This document shows positions 24,086 to 37,978 of a DNA stretch of 64,000 nt, piece by piece (within the stretch, counting starts at the first letter, position 1; the number at the start of each line of letters is the position of its first letter). The notes beneath the pieces are model-generated. The model made no database searches and had not been told where the DNA came from. It saw only the letters and a list, made by a program, of their open reading frames with translations. This DNA comes from Grifola frondosa. Taxonomy: Eukaryota; Basidiomycota; Agaricomycetes; Polyporales; Grifolaceae. The stretch is taken from assembly GCA_001683735.1 (NCBI GenBank), contig LUGG01000007.1, positions 1,178,001 to 1,242,000 on the forward strand, given 5' to 3'. The translations under genes were made by a program, and so were the position numbers.

Positions 24086-27000
24086 TCATATCTGATATCC
24101 CCGCGCCGCCAGCGACTCCATGAATACACTCACATCGACCGCGCCCACCCACACCTTCACTCTAGGGTCTTTCTGTGCCAGCCGCACCAGCTCCTGGCCC
24201 AAAAACTCGCGCGGATCACGAACATATGCCACTGAGTCGGCGCTGACAGTCTCCGACGCCGCGAGCCGCGAGTACGCCACCTGGTAGCCCGCCGTCTGCT
24301 CCTCGAAGTCGACCTGTGTCAACCCTGCATCGAGATCCTCCTCACCCTCCTTCTTCATCAGGTGCTGTCCTCCTGGAAGAGCTTCGTGAGCGCCTGGAAT
24401 GTGGGCGGCCTATGGTGGAACGTCAGCAACTAACACAACTTTTGAAAACAAGCTCTACGAGACCCACCATGCTTGCGCCGTCGGCTCTCGCAGCATGAGC
24501 GCGCTCTGCGTGAGCAGGCGCGTAAGTCCGACGACGACGACCTTTCGGTCTTTTGGCGGCATCTTCGGGGCCTGCGGTATCACGAAGTTGCTCAAGATTT
24601 GTGACCACAGCCTGCAAACAATGACACAACACTTTTCAGAATCTGTAGAATGAGTTTGTGCAGCACCACTCACTGAGGCTGGATCTCCTCAACCGCGCCG
24701 ACGACGTAATCGGGGCCGAGTCCATCAATATTGAGTGCCATGGTGAACGCGAGGAAATACACGAAGTGGTACACATATTTGTCTGTCTTGCTCGTCTGCA
24801 TCCTCTGCAGGAGCGTGACGATGATCGCGCGGAAATACTGCTTGAGGCTGGACCTATACTTGGCGTCAACACGCGCCGACTCCAGAGCAAACAAACTAAA
24901 AGCTCACGGTGGGATGTTCTGTACAACCGATTGGAGCAGCTCGAAGCCCCAACTATCGTTCAGCTTGGATGGTATAAGCCGCTGCTGCACGACGGCCAAA
25001 ATGGACGTGAACTGCCCGGTGGCAACCATCTGTCTTGAGTCGCGCGAGAGGAATGCTTTGAGCAGCTTCACTAAACCGGGGATGCTGCCCTTCTGCTGCC
25101 AGCTCGGGGGGTGAGCAAGAAGGTCAGCAGGCTGCGGTATTCCGGAGGCACATCCGCGGTATGTAGTTCGAGCATCTGTGCGAGTATCTGGAACACGTAA
25201 GGAATATACTCTGCATGTTCGCTTCAGTATACAGTAGTGACGGACGAGTAAACACCTGACTTACGGTCGATATCTTGCTGCAATATGATTGTGAATGGGC
25301 CAAACAGCGCTGATTCGAAAGTTGCCAATGAGCTTGGGTTCGCCGCAACGGCAAATCTGTGAGAATAGAATATTAGACGATTCTCATGCGGATGCAGATG
25401 GACATTCCGCACCTCATCAGCGCAGATATGCTCTCGAAAATATACTGGTCGAAGATTGGATTGCTAGGATTTTTTGAAATGACACCAAGGATACCAACTA
25501 GCCGCTGCAGAATCTGTTGGAATGCGGGAGCCAGCGCGGATCGTGCGGTAATAATGACCCGCATTGTACCTGCACGAAGTGAGCACCGTCGGATGGCGAC
25601 GAGAAGGGAATTGGGTATTTACATTTCATAAGATAGTCGTTTTCGGCTACCTTCTCCGGCGTCCCTGCAGACTCGATCTTCGACAACAACGCATCCAGCA
25701 TCTGTGGTGCGATCTCTTGAATATCCGCCTGGGAGAAACTAGATCGAGCAGACATTATCACACATGAGTACGGGCGTATTATCAGTCCAGTTAGCAGGCG
25801 TACAGAAGTTGTGAGCCCTGCTTGATGAACAAGATTCGCTCAATGCTGATTGCGGCGTAGGTGTAGCAGACGTAATTGTCGGAAGCAAGATGTCGAACCA
25901 GTAGTGGGAGAACAGAAAGCAGTTGGGGTTTGACGAGCTATACAGGTCTGTCCATAAGACATGCAAGACGAAATTTGACAATTTCCCTTACCTGGTTGCG
26001 GAAGGTGTACAAGAAGCGAATGGCGTCCACCTGGAGGATTGGGTGTACACTGCTCATATCGGCTTGGAGGTCTTGGAAGACATGGTCGGAGAAGAATTGA
26101 ACAACATCCACCAACGCATTGGTCGATGTAACACCGTGCTGTGCAAGCAATTAAATCATCAGCTATCCTACATTCAGAGACTTCGTATTTACCAGTGTTG
26201 TGCTCCCTCGCGTTGCCACCGCCGTAAGGAGGTAGATTGCGGTATCCTTCGCTCTCCAATTCTGTACCTTATTGGCAGAGTACTCCCGCAATCCCTCGCC
26301 AATCCACGCCCCCGCTACCTCTGTGGCTTCGCTTTCGAGACCTGATGCAACAAGCGCGCGCACAACATCCGCTGCAGCCTGCCGTCTCGTGACCGCATCA
26401 CCACTGATCCCAATCCCGCCCATCGAAGGGAGCGCGAGATCAAGTCTGATGTATTCGAGTGGATCGTCCTCAAATTGTTCAATGTCATGCTCTGGTGTCA
26501 TAAAATTGGCATGGTCAGCAGAGAGTATTGCATGCTCGCGTTTTTAAAGTGTACCTCGCATTGTAATGTTTGGAACAACGACACCTTGGACTAAACTTGA
26601 GATTATCTCCTTTGACCCGAAGAGTGGCTTGTAGTGACCGGTTCTGATCGCAGTGGAAATAAAGCGCAGGGACTGTGAGACAAGCTGATCACATCATGGT
26701 CAGTACAGCGGGTGGGACACATATTCAGGAGCTGTCCGTACCCCATCATCTGCAACCCCTGAGCGTTTCCCGCCGCCGACAAGATCCCACACAGCTCGAA
26801 CGAATGCTTCAACCGATGCTGATGTCTGAAGGATCTCCGGATACAGTTTAACGTATAGCTGCGAGCCAACTTTTGAATGTTCTCGTTCGTGGAGATGAAA
26901 TATGATACGTACCTCGACAATTTCTAAAATGCCAGTCTTAATTTGCGAAGGAATGGATGGTACAGTATCATCCGGCTTCAAATGGCGGTCAGTACTCTCA

Positions 27001-27926
27001 CCAGCCGAAAAGAACAACAACCTACGTCACCCTGCAGTTGGGGGAATCCCACAGAAGCAGTCTGAGGAATAGACCGGTTTCTGGCCCAAAAAATTGCTCA
27101 TGCGTATCCTCAAGATCTGGCGGCAAATCTTGACAAGTGAGATCATAAAATATGTCAATCAGAATCGCTTGCGCTTGTGCAACTTGTGCTAAATTTGGTA
27201 AAGAGGCGGCTGAAAACAAAAGGGAGGCGGTGTGCAAGAACAACTGCAGGAAAGGGCGTGTGAAGCGAGACAGGACGTAGTTGATCATGGTGAACAACTC
27301 GTCAGAACGAGCTTGCGCACGCCACGGCCGGAATATCGAGTGTGCAGTCTCAAGGACACCAATGTTTACGTCATAATTCGTCTCAGACAGAGAGAACACA
27401 AGTTTCTAATAGATGTATCAGTACATTATCCTCGAACTGCTGCATAATACAGATATGTAGATTGTGCATGATTGCAGAAACTCACATCGACGAGATCAGG
27501 CCATCGTTCAGGAAAGTCACAGCTGGCGATGAGTGAAATAGACTCCGCAACTTGCGCACGAATGGCCTTATCGGATGGACCTGAAAGGGCTATCATTGCG
27601 GGTACCAGTTCCTCACGAAGAGTGGCTTTGTCCGCCTCCTGTATTGGTGGCTCATCCTGTTCATTGATATCGCAAGCATCATCTATAGAGATATGTAAAA
27701 GAAAGGATGCGGAAGAACGCACATCTTCCCATCTAGATTTGATGACATTTTTCAAATAGACACTGCCTGCAAGACGAATTGCTCGATCTTGGGGCTGGTC
27801 GAGAGCGAGACGAAGCAGAAGGGAAAGAAAGCCCGACTTCACGCTGAGAGTTTTGAGATTGTTCTCTGCCTGCTTTCTGGTGCTTGGATTGAGTGATGCG
27901 AGAAGAAGAGAGGGAAGTTCAGCCAT
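24086..27926 (-). CDS. CSE1: exportin-2 (Cse1/CAS), importin-alpha recycling factor
   Basis: Karyopherin of the beta family that carries importin-alpha back to the cytoplasm with Ran-GTP. The importin-beta N-terminal region has RLAGSVYLKNVIKSRW and SLIASCDFPERWPDL. Cse1-specific wording follows: AHSIFRPWRAQARSDELF, then EQFEDDPLEYIRLDL, and the C-terminal AGYQVAYSRLAAS. Sixteen exons were resolved; the largest are 27031-27405, 24086-24409, 24908-25210 and 26193-26491. One base is missing in the G run at 25106-25111 and one at 24361-24362. With both restored the exons sum to 2,958 nt (985 aa), close to the family length. The start codon is the ATG at 27926, immediately before AELPSLLLASLNPSTRKQAE. 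Confidence 0.93.
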
Positions 27927-28210
27927 AATGTGGAAGTCGGAAAGATGAGTGCACAAGGAAACGCGCCTTCGTCGCGTCTCGAGACGCGTGCTTCAGAGGC
28001 ACGTGCTCAGAGGTTTTCCGTCTTTCCCGGGACACGATCTGCCACCAACAACTGGACCGTCTCAATCCCGCACACGAAGCATGTCCAGCACTGAACTAAA
28101 TGAAATTCCACAGTATAAATTATGATGGTCTTGGACGCGATAATCTATTTGCATGCTATCGTCCTCGTACAACAGATTCTTAAGATACAATCTGACATCC
28201 GAATCCCTCA

Positions 28211-31124
<2,914 letters not shown>

Positions 31125-31393
31125 TCTGTGGGCACAGGTCAAAAGCCAAGTCAGAGGAGGTCGGAATAATGCCAGTCAAGTTGATGTTCAAGTCCCAAGT
31201 GCTTATTCGATTGAAAAGTTGGCGTAGCCTTGACCACGTGCAAGCCGTCACGCTTACATGAGCATGTGGCACGCGCGTTCGTCACGACTCGGTCGCCACT
31301 GCACAACTTCACACATTTTCAACTCTGTCAGATTGACTTGTTTTCACAATATACGTGCATCTGATTCTCCGTGATAGAAGCTGTCCACCATTA

Positions 31394-31956
31394 ATGTGGC
31401 CTCAACACATCATCAATAATTTCCGTAGCATCCCTGAGGACTCCCCGCTCGGGAACGATTACTACGGCGTGTACAACAAGGTCCTCTTCCTCGAATTCTT
31501 CGAACGGCCGAAATTTGCAATCAACCCCATATATGCACTTCCCGACTTCGAGAAACCGGCGTCGATCCTGAGTATGCGGTTGTGAGCTTCGCCGTGACGA
31601 TCCTGCCAAGAGTCCCGGTTTTCTTCCTCGAGATTAAGCCGCTGCTTGACTACGACCTCCAAAGTGCACGAGCCAGCGCGGACACACAGATGAGGGACAA
31701 ATTGCGCACCTTGAGTGCCATCACCAGCATCCCGCGGCTGTACGGACTCAGCGTCATGGGGACAAGATTCGCGGTATATACGCTGGACAGAGACACTGGC
31801 CACGTTGAGCCTGAATGCATTGCCCCGGGTGCTTCCGACGTAAACGATACTGCTCCTCAAGCCTGGTGGAAGTTCGATGTCACCACGGAAGCTGGATGCA
31901 AGCGCTTCGAGGAGGTAGTGGGAGACGTGAAAGTGATGAGTGCTGCACTGTCGTAA
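31394..31956 (+). CDS. orphan protein, possible PD-(D/E)XK nuclease-like fold
   Basis: It resembles a type of uncharacterised protein common in Agaricomycete genomes. Visible motifs are PVFFLEIKP with a Glu-x-Lys pair typical of restriction-like nuclease active sites, DTQMRDKLRTL, LYGLSVMGTRFAVYTLD and a closing WWKFDVTTEAGCKRFEEVV then DVKVMSAAL. One C is missing at 31556-31557: the duplicate near 36890 has CCC where this copy has CC, and adding it joins FEKP to the VDPEYAVVSFAV frame. About 187 aa. Similarity with the duplicate starts upstream of the ATG (31326), so the first exon may be incomplete. The nuclease idea is inference; no function is known. Confidence 0.6.
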
Positions 31957-32508
31957 AGTAAGCCAATTACTCTTTTCAATGTAGGTAGCTTGATGGTATA
32001 ATATAGCGGGCCTGCAAATTCCATCATGATCTCGACTGTTGAACGTGAACGTTGATGAGGCATGAGTTCGTGTACGAAGGGCCAGCAGTGTTAAGTTGCG
32101 AGTTGAATCAGTGTATGATTAGTGACGTAGCCATTGTGTAGCAATGCAGAGTTTTATGTGGCAACTTGAAGTTCTTGAAAGCACTCGGAAATCCATGCAT
32201 GTAGGTGATTAAGTTGCATTCATTGAGAAGGCATAATTTGAACACAATGTCGAGCCCGCCGGATGTCTACTTCGTCAGCCTGCTGGCGTAGGATCCTTAG
32301 CTCCTGAGTATCTACAATATCCAGCATTGAGCTTGTCCATATCGCTGATGCGTGCATAAAAACTTGGCCAACGAGAGGTGTACTCTTCGCATGGAGGCAC
32401 TTATATGATGTCATACAGCGCACAACCAAGTTGCAACCAACAACCGCCATACTCACCGCGAACCCTTGCTGCTATCACACGCCCCCTCCCATTAGTACCA
32501 CTATTCCG
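31957..32508. other. intergenic with a segment shared with the duplicate locus
   Basis: Bases 32121-32190 match 37005-37075 closely, so the 3' flank of the orphan gene was part of the duplicated block. Otherwise nothing was recognised. Confidence 0.6.
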
Positions 32509-32818
32509 ATGTCAATGCACTACCGTTTTTATTGCCAAGTCATCACTCACAAATGGCGGTATCAATTGACCTATCGTCCCATTCCCGGCCCCCACGACCA
32601 CTTTTTTGTTGGCTCCAGTTATGGGGCAATAGCTTTCATTGGTATTGGCAGCCGTCGGTGAGATCGTATGAACATTTCGAAAAATTCTACTGACAATGTT
32701 CTGCTTTCGCAGGGGTCTAGGAAGTTATTCGACGTATCACGCCCACGCACGAGTATTGGCGACACCCGAGCTTGTTTCCGCTCAGCTTAAGAACTTCTCG
32801 ACACACAAATCTGATTAA
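32509..32818 (+). CDS. possible small hypothetical protein
   Basis: Exons 32509-32657 and 32713-32818, joined by a 55-nt intron with GTGAG/CAG ends, encode about 84 aa with protein-like composition (YRPIPGPHDHFFVGSSYG, then STYHAHARVLATPELVSAQ). I do not recognise it. The start could lie further left, and the locus could be a gene remnant. Confidence 0.3.
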
Positions 32819-33074
32819 AAAGCGCATAGCATATATGCAAGACCAGATTGCAAAGAGCCGCCAACTACTATGATAATCGTACAACACGTCCAACCTTCTT
32901 CAGAACAATGCTCCCTCGCTGATATGCCGTACCAGACGCTCAACCAAGTGCTTCGTTTCTCTCTTCTTTCGTATCCTTTCGTCCCATTAATGACGGTCAC
33001 GCGAACTCCGCGCGCCCGCCTGCATATTTTTGCCATTGATAGCAATCATTCGCTCATGCCTGTGGAACAAACAA

Positions 33075-33284
33075 TCAGCTCCCACTCATATCCAGAATGT
33101 ACCACAACGTACCAGCTATCAGTTCGGCGGTGACCCCCACGGCAGGTCCTGCACGCGCTCTGCTCTCTGGTACCGTGCGGAGGGCGAGCCGGCGGCGACA
33201 CGGAGAGGGGAGGGGCATGGCGGGTGCGGCGGCGGCCGAGCAGGCCATGGCCGCGAGGACGACAAAAACGGTGACAAACTGCAT
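33075..33284 (-). CDS. possible small secreted peptide
   Basis: A 69-aa ORF starting MQFVTVFVVLAAMACSAAAA, which reads as a clean signal peptide with an AXA-type cleavage site, followed by a basic Pro/Arg/Leu-rich segment with one Cys. There is no repeat or known family. The upstream side lacks an obvious TATA box. A chance ORF in GC-rich DNA is possible. Confidence 0.3.
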   Translation of the reverse strand: MQFVTVFVVLAAMACSAAAAPAMPLPSPCRRRLALRTVPESRARAGPAVGVTAELIAGTLWYILDMSGS

Positions 33285-33872
33285 GGTTATGGCGATGAGG
33301 AGTGTGATGGGTGCGATGAGTAGAGCGATGGGTGCAAAGCGCAGAGTGATGGTGCGGATGCGTTGTGATGGGAAATGCTGCGCGGCGTGCGCACGCTGCC
33401 TTCTTAAAGCCCTTCTGCTCACGGCATGCGATGCGCGCGCGACGTGACCCGCTGCTAGGATGCGGATCTGCGATGTGTCGTGAGCGGGTTGCGGAAGCGA
33501 TCGGGTGTGTACGTCAATGCCGTACACACGTCTTGCCCAGCCAATTTCTCCCTAATCATCCATGCTACGTGCGTCTGATTTGAATCCAGACCAGGTGCGA
33601 CTTCAATCTTCGAGAGGGAGGCCAACAACACCGTCATCGCCGCCTCGTCGTCTTTCCCTCTTCCTGCTACAGGCCGAGCGTAACTTCACAAATAGTCTGG
33701 GACTACTTCCGCGCGAAGACAGGCTCTCGCAACATATCCCGCCTTGTCTCCGCATCCACCATCCCGCTGGCACACCGTATCCGAGCACGCTGCTTCCCTG
33801 CAGTTCGTCTGCACATCACACACAGCCCAAAAGTCACTTGGCCTGACCCTGCCGCCATCGCGAAATGCGCAA

Positions 33873-33918
33873 GCGGTGCGGATCCCGCGCGCGCGACAGC
33901 ATCCGACTGCGTCCGCCA
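33873..33918 (+). repeat. GC-rich dispersed repeat, copy 1
   Basis: Contains the core GCGCGACAGCATCCGACTGC continuing into GTCCGCCACA. It is inverted relative to copy 2 and direct relative to copy 3. Confidence 0.85.
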
Positions 33919-33943
33919 CATGCACTGCGAGCCCCGTGTTTAA

Positions 33944-34012
33944 AATGGCGGAGGGGACGCGTGTGGCGGACGCAGTCGGATACTGTCGCGCGCACTGGAT
34001 CCGCGCGATATG
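33944..34012 (-). repeat. GC-rich dispersed repeat, copy 2 (inverted)
   Basis: The reverse complement matches copy 3 over about 65 bp with only a few mismatches, and copy 1 over the 30-bp core with one mismatch. Copies 1 and 2 can pair as a stem. Confidence 0.85.
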
Positions 34013-34259
34013 GCTCCCGCTGGCGCACACATCGCGTCGGCTGCCAGGCAAAGCGATTGTTTGTCGGCGTGCAATGTGCGAATGAAAGGTTAGCGTGGCA
34101 GATACGGCGTGTCCACTTTGGGCAGCGGGATTACCGGATTGGGGGTGTAGTTTGGTTTGGAACGGTGGATCTGACTCAATGTGAGCGACCTCGAATAGCT
34201 CGCCTCGTTCTCCATTCAAACTGAAGCTCGACATCGATGAAGCTCACCAAATCGCATCG

Positions 34260-34505
34260 CCCATATATATCTGTATTTTCGCGCGCTTCCCGCGTGGGTC
34301 CTGGCGGCGGGCGGGGCAACGTTTGTATTTCCGCTCCGGCTCCTGGCGGTGCCGCGCGGTATGAGATGCTGATGACGTAGTATCTACGATGCTGCGAGCC
34401 TCACGGCACATCGCAGATACTACGTCATCAGCACCCCATCCATCCACGATGCGCCGCCCGGCACCGTCAGAACCGCGGGCGAAAATATAGATATCCACGA
34501 TATGT
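34260..34505. repeat. imperfect long inverted repeat with a perfect 19-bp hairpin
   Basis: Inner arms 34367-34385 and 34415-34433 (TGCTGATGACGTAGTATCT and its exact complement) flank a 29-nt loop. Outer arms also match: ATATCTGTATTTTCGCGCGC at about 34268 against the reverse complement of about 34475-34496 (18 of 20). The whole unit of roughly 245 bp could be a MITE-like element or a regulatory palindrome. No target-site duplication was confirmed. Confidence 0.7.
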
Positions 34506-34619
34506 TTTCTTCAGCTCGGACGAGATTGAACGGCTCGGCTGCAACCTCGAGTCTGCGGAGAGCTATTCGACACCGTCGTGCATCGTACCCAGAGCCAAAA
34601 AAAACTTTAGCGAACGGTC

Positions 34620-34688
34620 GCCACATCGCGCGGATCCAATGCGCGCGACAGCATCCGACTGCGTCCGCCACACGCGCTCCCTCCGCCT
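34620..34688 (+). repeat. GC-rich dispersed repeat, copy 3
   Basis: Same orientation as copy 1. The region from CCACATCGCGCGGATCCAAT through CTCCGCC aligns with the reverse complement of copy 2. Confidence 0.85.
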
Positions 34689-35450
34689 GCCAGCCCGCGG
34701 ATGCTATGTCAAGCACGCAGGCGTTCCGACCCGCGTGGACGGCGAGCGAACGTCTCTGTGATGCAGCTTCATGCGCTCGATGTCGGTAAGGTGGGAACTT
34801 TGAATCTGAGGGGAGCCAAGTATTCGATGTCGTGGCGAGGCTCGTAAGCGTTTCCCTCCGAACGCTCTTACATGACTGCGCACGATATCGTTGCTCTCTC
34901 CGACCACATCCAATGCGCTCTCCAATATCCTTTCTCTGTCAAAATACTTTCTACCTAAACCATAGGACCACCACTAGTGTGCTTTTATTTCAGCGTTCAT
35001 ACTAAGTCGTTGCATTTCTGTTAAATACATATATAGGGTCGTCTTATCATCACAGTACTAGTTGGTTAGATCGTTCTGTGGAATACTGTAATTAATTCTG
35101 TCGATGGGTGACCATCCGTCTCCATTCTTGCGACACGTCCATCCCGTACTTATATTTTCTCTCTCGAGCTACAAGCTCAGGATGACCATTGCAACCGACG
35201 CAAATAACCACTATACGTGTATATTTCCGGGCAATTACTCTCCTTCACCTAACATGCCCTCAAAGTACGTAAAAGCACAACGATCGAGGCCATCTCAAAG
35301 CCCTTCCATCCCAAACATCATACGACCAAGAAAAAGCGACGTCCAACACATCAAACAACTAGCTATACATCCAGTCAGCCAAGACGACGTGCGCAGAAAA
35401 CGCCAGACGCACCCAACATACACGCGAATCAGAACATCCAACAAGTTTTT

Positions 35451-35929
35451 TCAAACAACCGCGGTCGAGGTTCCTCCATTGCCGATATACGAAGTGCATC
35501 CGAGCGTGTAATCGCCTGGAAGAGCACCCCACTTCGACATCAGCACTCAAATTCAAACATCACCATCCCAGAACACAACGTACCGTATACACTGCCCTCG
35601 CAGCAAAACAGCGTCTCCGTACTGCGCACAAATCACACACAGTCAGCATCCACCTCGCATCATCCCCCGACGGGGGAATTAACGCGTGCTCACCAGCCCA
35701 GGTCGACCAAGCGCAGGTCCAGGGGCGTGCACGACGTGCCGATGAATGTTCCCTGGTACAATTCGTAGTTGAACTCGGTGAGCAGGAGCAGGTCGAGGTC
35801 GTTGGGTGCTCCCGCGGTCTGGCAGCACTGGGCGGTGCCGGTGGTGCACTGTGGGACCGGCGCCTGAGGAAGAGCGGACCCGGCGAGGGCAAGGGCGGCG
35901 ACGACGAGTGTGGTGGAGAGGAACTGCAT
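35451..35929 (-). CDS. class I hydrophobin
   Basis: Small secreted amphipathic protein that self-assembles at air-water interfaces and coats aerial hyphae. Signal peptide MQFLSTTLVVAALALAGSAL. The eight cysteines are spaced C-x6-CC-x30-C-x11-C-x5-CC-x11-C, which fits class I. The fourth Cys codon in this series is created across the first splice junction (TG then T). Exons 35694-35929, 35584-35621 and 35451-35515 total 339 nt, so 112 aa with no frame break. The C-terminal tail after the last Cys is longer than the usual few residues. It lies between the two copies of the orphan nuclease-like gene. Confidence 0.92.
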
Positions 35930-36012
35930 GACGAGTGAGTATATTGTGAGTTGGGGTTATATTGTGGTGGTGGGGGTGGTGTGTAGCTGGAGGATTAACG
36001 CGACTGGGGCCA

Positions 36013-36019
36013 TTTTATA
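36013..36019 (-). promoter_or_regulatory. TATA box of the hydrophobin
   Basis: TATAAAA on the minus strand, 83 nt upstream of the hydrophobin start codon, consistent with the strong TATA promoters known for highly expressed hydrophobins. Confidence 0.6.
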
Positions 36020-36663
36020 CGCTGGAAAGCGGGAAGCGTATAGACGGTGGCTAATTTTGATGTGTATGGACGTGATTGGGTCGTTCATGGAGATACTAGT
36101 AGATGACATGAGCTTGCATGAATGGCGCATAACTAGTGTGTCTTCTGAAGATCTATTGCCTGTGGCGGGCGAAGACAGAGGCTTCTATGTCGCGGGCTCC
36201 AAATATCGGAGACGAGGCGATCGGCTTATAGCTAGCGCTGCAGATCGCAAACTCGATCGCGTCGACGGTTTTTGAGAGGGAGGACGCTGAGCTCGGAGGA
36301 CTACTCGTGAAACCAATCCTAGGATACAGTGTCAAGGACTGCCAATTCGCGCTAGCACAACAAACGCACCTCACAGGTAACATATCGGATCGTAGTTTCC
36401 TGTTCCTTTTGGGTATTATATCCTCTCCCGTGCCTGCACGACGCGCTTGTAAAGTTCTGCGCGTACGAATTCGTCAATTGACCATTGAAATCTTGATTCT
36501 TACGACATCGAACTTGCGACGCGTTCTTATCACGTGGTCATCGGGCACTTGGTGGTTCATAAGCCGATTCAATGATTCAGGGGAATCTCATCCTCATGTT
36601 CGTCGGTCACCACCGCACGACTGCACGCCTACTGATACTATAGTACGGTACACATTTACGACT
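36020..36663. other. intergenic between hydrophobin and duplicate pseudogene
   Basis: No supported gene. The short string CAAACTCGATCGCGTCG occurs at about 36247 and again at about 37212 on the other side of the pseudogene. Weak similarity to the upstream flank of the intact orphan gene begins near 36600. Confidence 0.5.
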
Positions 36664-37075
36664 CGTCAGATCGACTTGTTTGCACAATACATGCATCTGA
36701 TTCTGCGTGACAGAAGCTGCCCATCAATGTGGCCTCAAAGCATCATCGATCGTTTCGATCGCATTCCTGAGGACTCCCCGCTCGGGAACTATTAGTACGG
36801 CGTGTACGACGACATCCTCTACCATGAATTCTCCCAGCAGGAGCCATTTCAAGTCAACCCCCAATATGCGCTCCCCGACTTCGAGAAACCCGGCGTCGAT
36901 CCTGAGTATGCGGTTGTGAGCTTGGCGGTGACGGCCCTGCCAGCAGTACTCCCGGTTTTGTTCCTCGAGATCAAGCCGCTGCTTGACTACGATATCCAGA
37001 TATAAGTGACGTAGCCTTTGTAGCGATGCAGAGTTCTACGTAGTAACTTCGAGCTCTTGAAGGCACTCGCCCTTC
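36664..37075 (+). pseudogene. truncated duplicate of the orphan nuclease-like gene
   Basis: Aligns with 31326-31660 and again with 32121-32190. The reading frame is QIDLFAQYMHLILRDRSCPS then MWPQSIIDRFDRIPEDSPLG. A TAG at about 36793 replaces the TAC of the intact copy, and the frame then continues through YALPDFEKPGVDPEYAVVSL and LFLEIKPLLDYD. The region matching 31661-32120 of the intact copy, which encodes the C-terminal half and the stop, is absent. The protein would end at DIQI and lack the LYGLSVMGTR and DVKVMSAAL parts. Both a nonsense change and an internal deletion make it a decayed copy. Confidence 0.8.
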
Positions 37076-37784
37076 CGGAAGCAAGAGAATTTTGTGCGAG
37101 TGCACTGTCGAACGCCGTATGTCGAACCGGTCTTTAGCGTAGAGCGCGCCGAACATGCTAGAATAGCCAAAAGCGGATGGCAGTGCGAATCAAATTGTGA
37201 TCCCGATCGAGGCAAACTCGATCGCGTCGTTCGACGTCAACGCGAGTCTACTCGCCGCTCTCGCTCGGTTTGCCACTCGCTCGTCCTTCTCCGTCTCGTC
37301 AGTGTTGCACACTCTGGCGCGAAAATGTTCAAATTGCACTCGGACGCCGTGAGAGGGCAAGTACTTTGCACGAGCTGTAGCCAAGGAAAAGGTTAACCAA
37401 CAGTCACTGGAGCCGAACGGTGGCGAGAACGCGAAGGTGATGACATGAAGGATGGTTCTGAGCTTCTGTGAAGTCTCTCTAGGTGTCGCTTAAAGCGAAG
37501 CCGCATCGCGAGCAGGATTCGCATCGTATGAGGTACGTCTCCGCCTGTCCGTATCAGGAAGGCATGCGGTCCCAATGCGACGAGTTTGCCGTTTGCAGCG
37601 CACTGTGATGCGGAACTGCACCGCACCCTGCACCAGCTATGTCGTCCTCGATGACCCATATGGCCATGGGCCTGCCGGAGAAAGAACTGGTCGCCGTGCG
37701 GTCGCCGTTGGAGCACACCGAGGACGTGAGCGATATGCCCGAGTGACGCAACATGCTCGAGGGACGTGCCTAGTTCTGCACACG

Positions 37785-37832
37785 CCATGTTTTGCATGCT
37801 CCATGTTTTGCACGAACGCGCCATGTTCTGCA
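37785..37832 (+). promoter_or_regulatory. three tandem CCATGTTTTGCA motifs
   Basis: CCATGTTTTGCA at 37785 and 37801 and CCATGTTCTGCA at 37821, with a fourth partial TTCTGCA at 37774. They lie 150-200 nt upstream of the hydrophobin start and just upstream of its TATA-like box, so they could be transcription-factor sites. Confidence 0.5.
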
Positions 37833-37857
37833 CGGACCACCCCCGCTCTCTCGCCGC

Positions 37858-37866
37858 ACATAAATA
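37858..37866 (+). promoter_or_regulatory. TATA-like box of the repeat-bearing hydrophobin
   Basis: ACATAAATAAG surrounds a TATA-like core about 115 nt upstream of the start codon at 37979. Confidence 0.45.
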
Positions 37867-37978
37867 AGCTCACACGACCGGTGACCTGCATCGACCAGCA
37901 GCTTGTCTCCGGCCGTCCTCTCATCTTCGAATAGTGACCCTCGCCCCCACGCTCTTTCAGCCACCCAGCTCAGCCAGC

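Larger units (their letters stand above)
33285..35450. other. repeat-bearing intergenic region
   Basis: 2.2 kb without a gene I can support. It contains the three-copy GC-rich repeat and the inverted-repeat element listed separately. The long minus-strand ORF at 33686-34234 runs through two repeat copies and has no recognisable domain. Confidence 0.55.
37076..37978. other. promoter region of the repeat-bearing hydrophobin
   Basis: No supported ORF. Contains the tandem motif and TATA-like box listed separately. Confidence 0.55.

Noticed and set aside
33575..33600. TTTGAATCC string resembling a tRNA T-loop
   Set aside because: No matching acceptor, D or anticodon stems could be built around it on either strand.
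33686..34234. 182-codon open frame on the minus strand
   Set aside because: It runs through two copies of the dispersed repeat, has no recognisable domain, and its composition follows the GC-rich DNA rather than a protein.
35104..35511. 135-codon open frame on the plus strand
   Set aside because: It overlaps the last exon of the hydrophobin on the opposite strand and lacks protein-like features.
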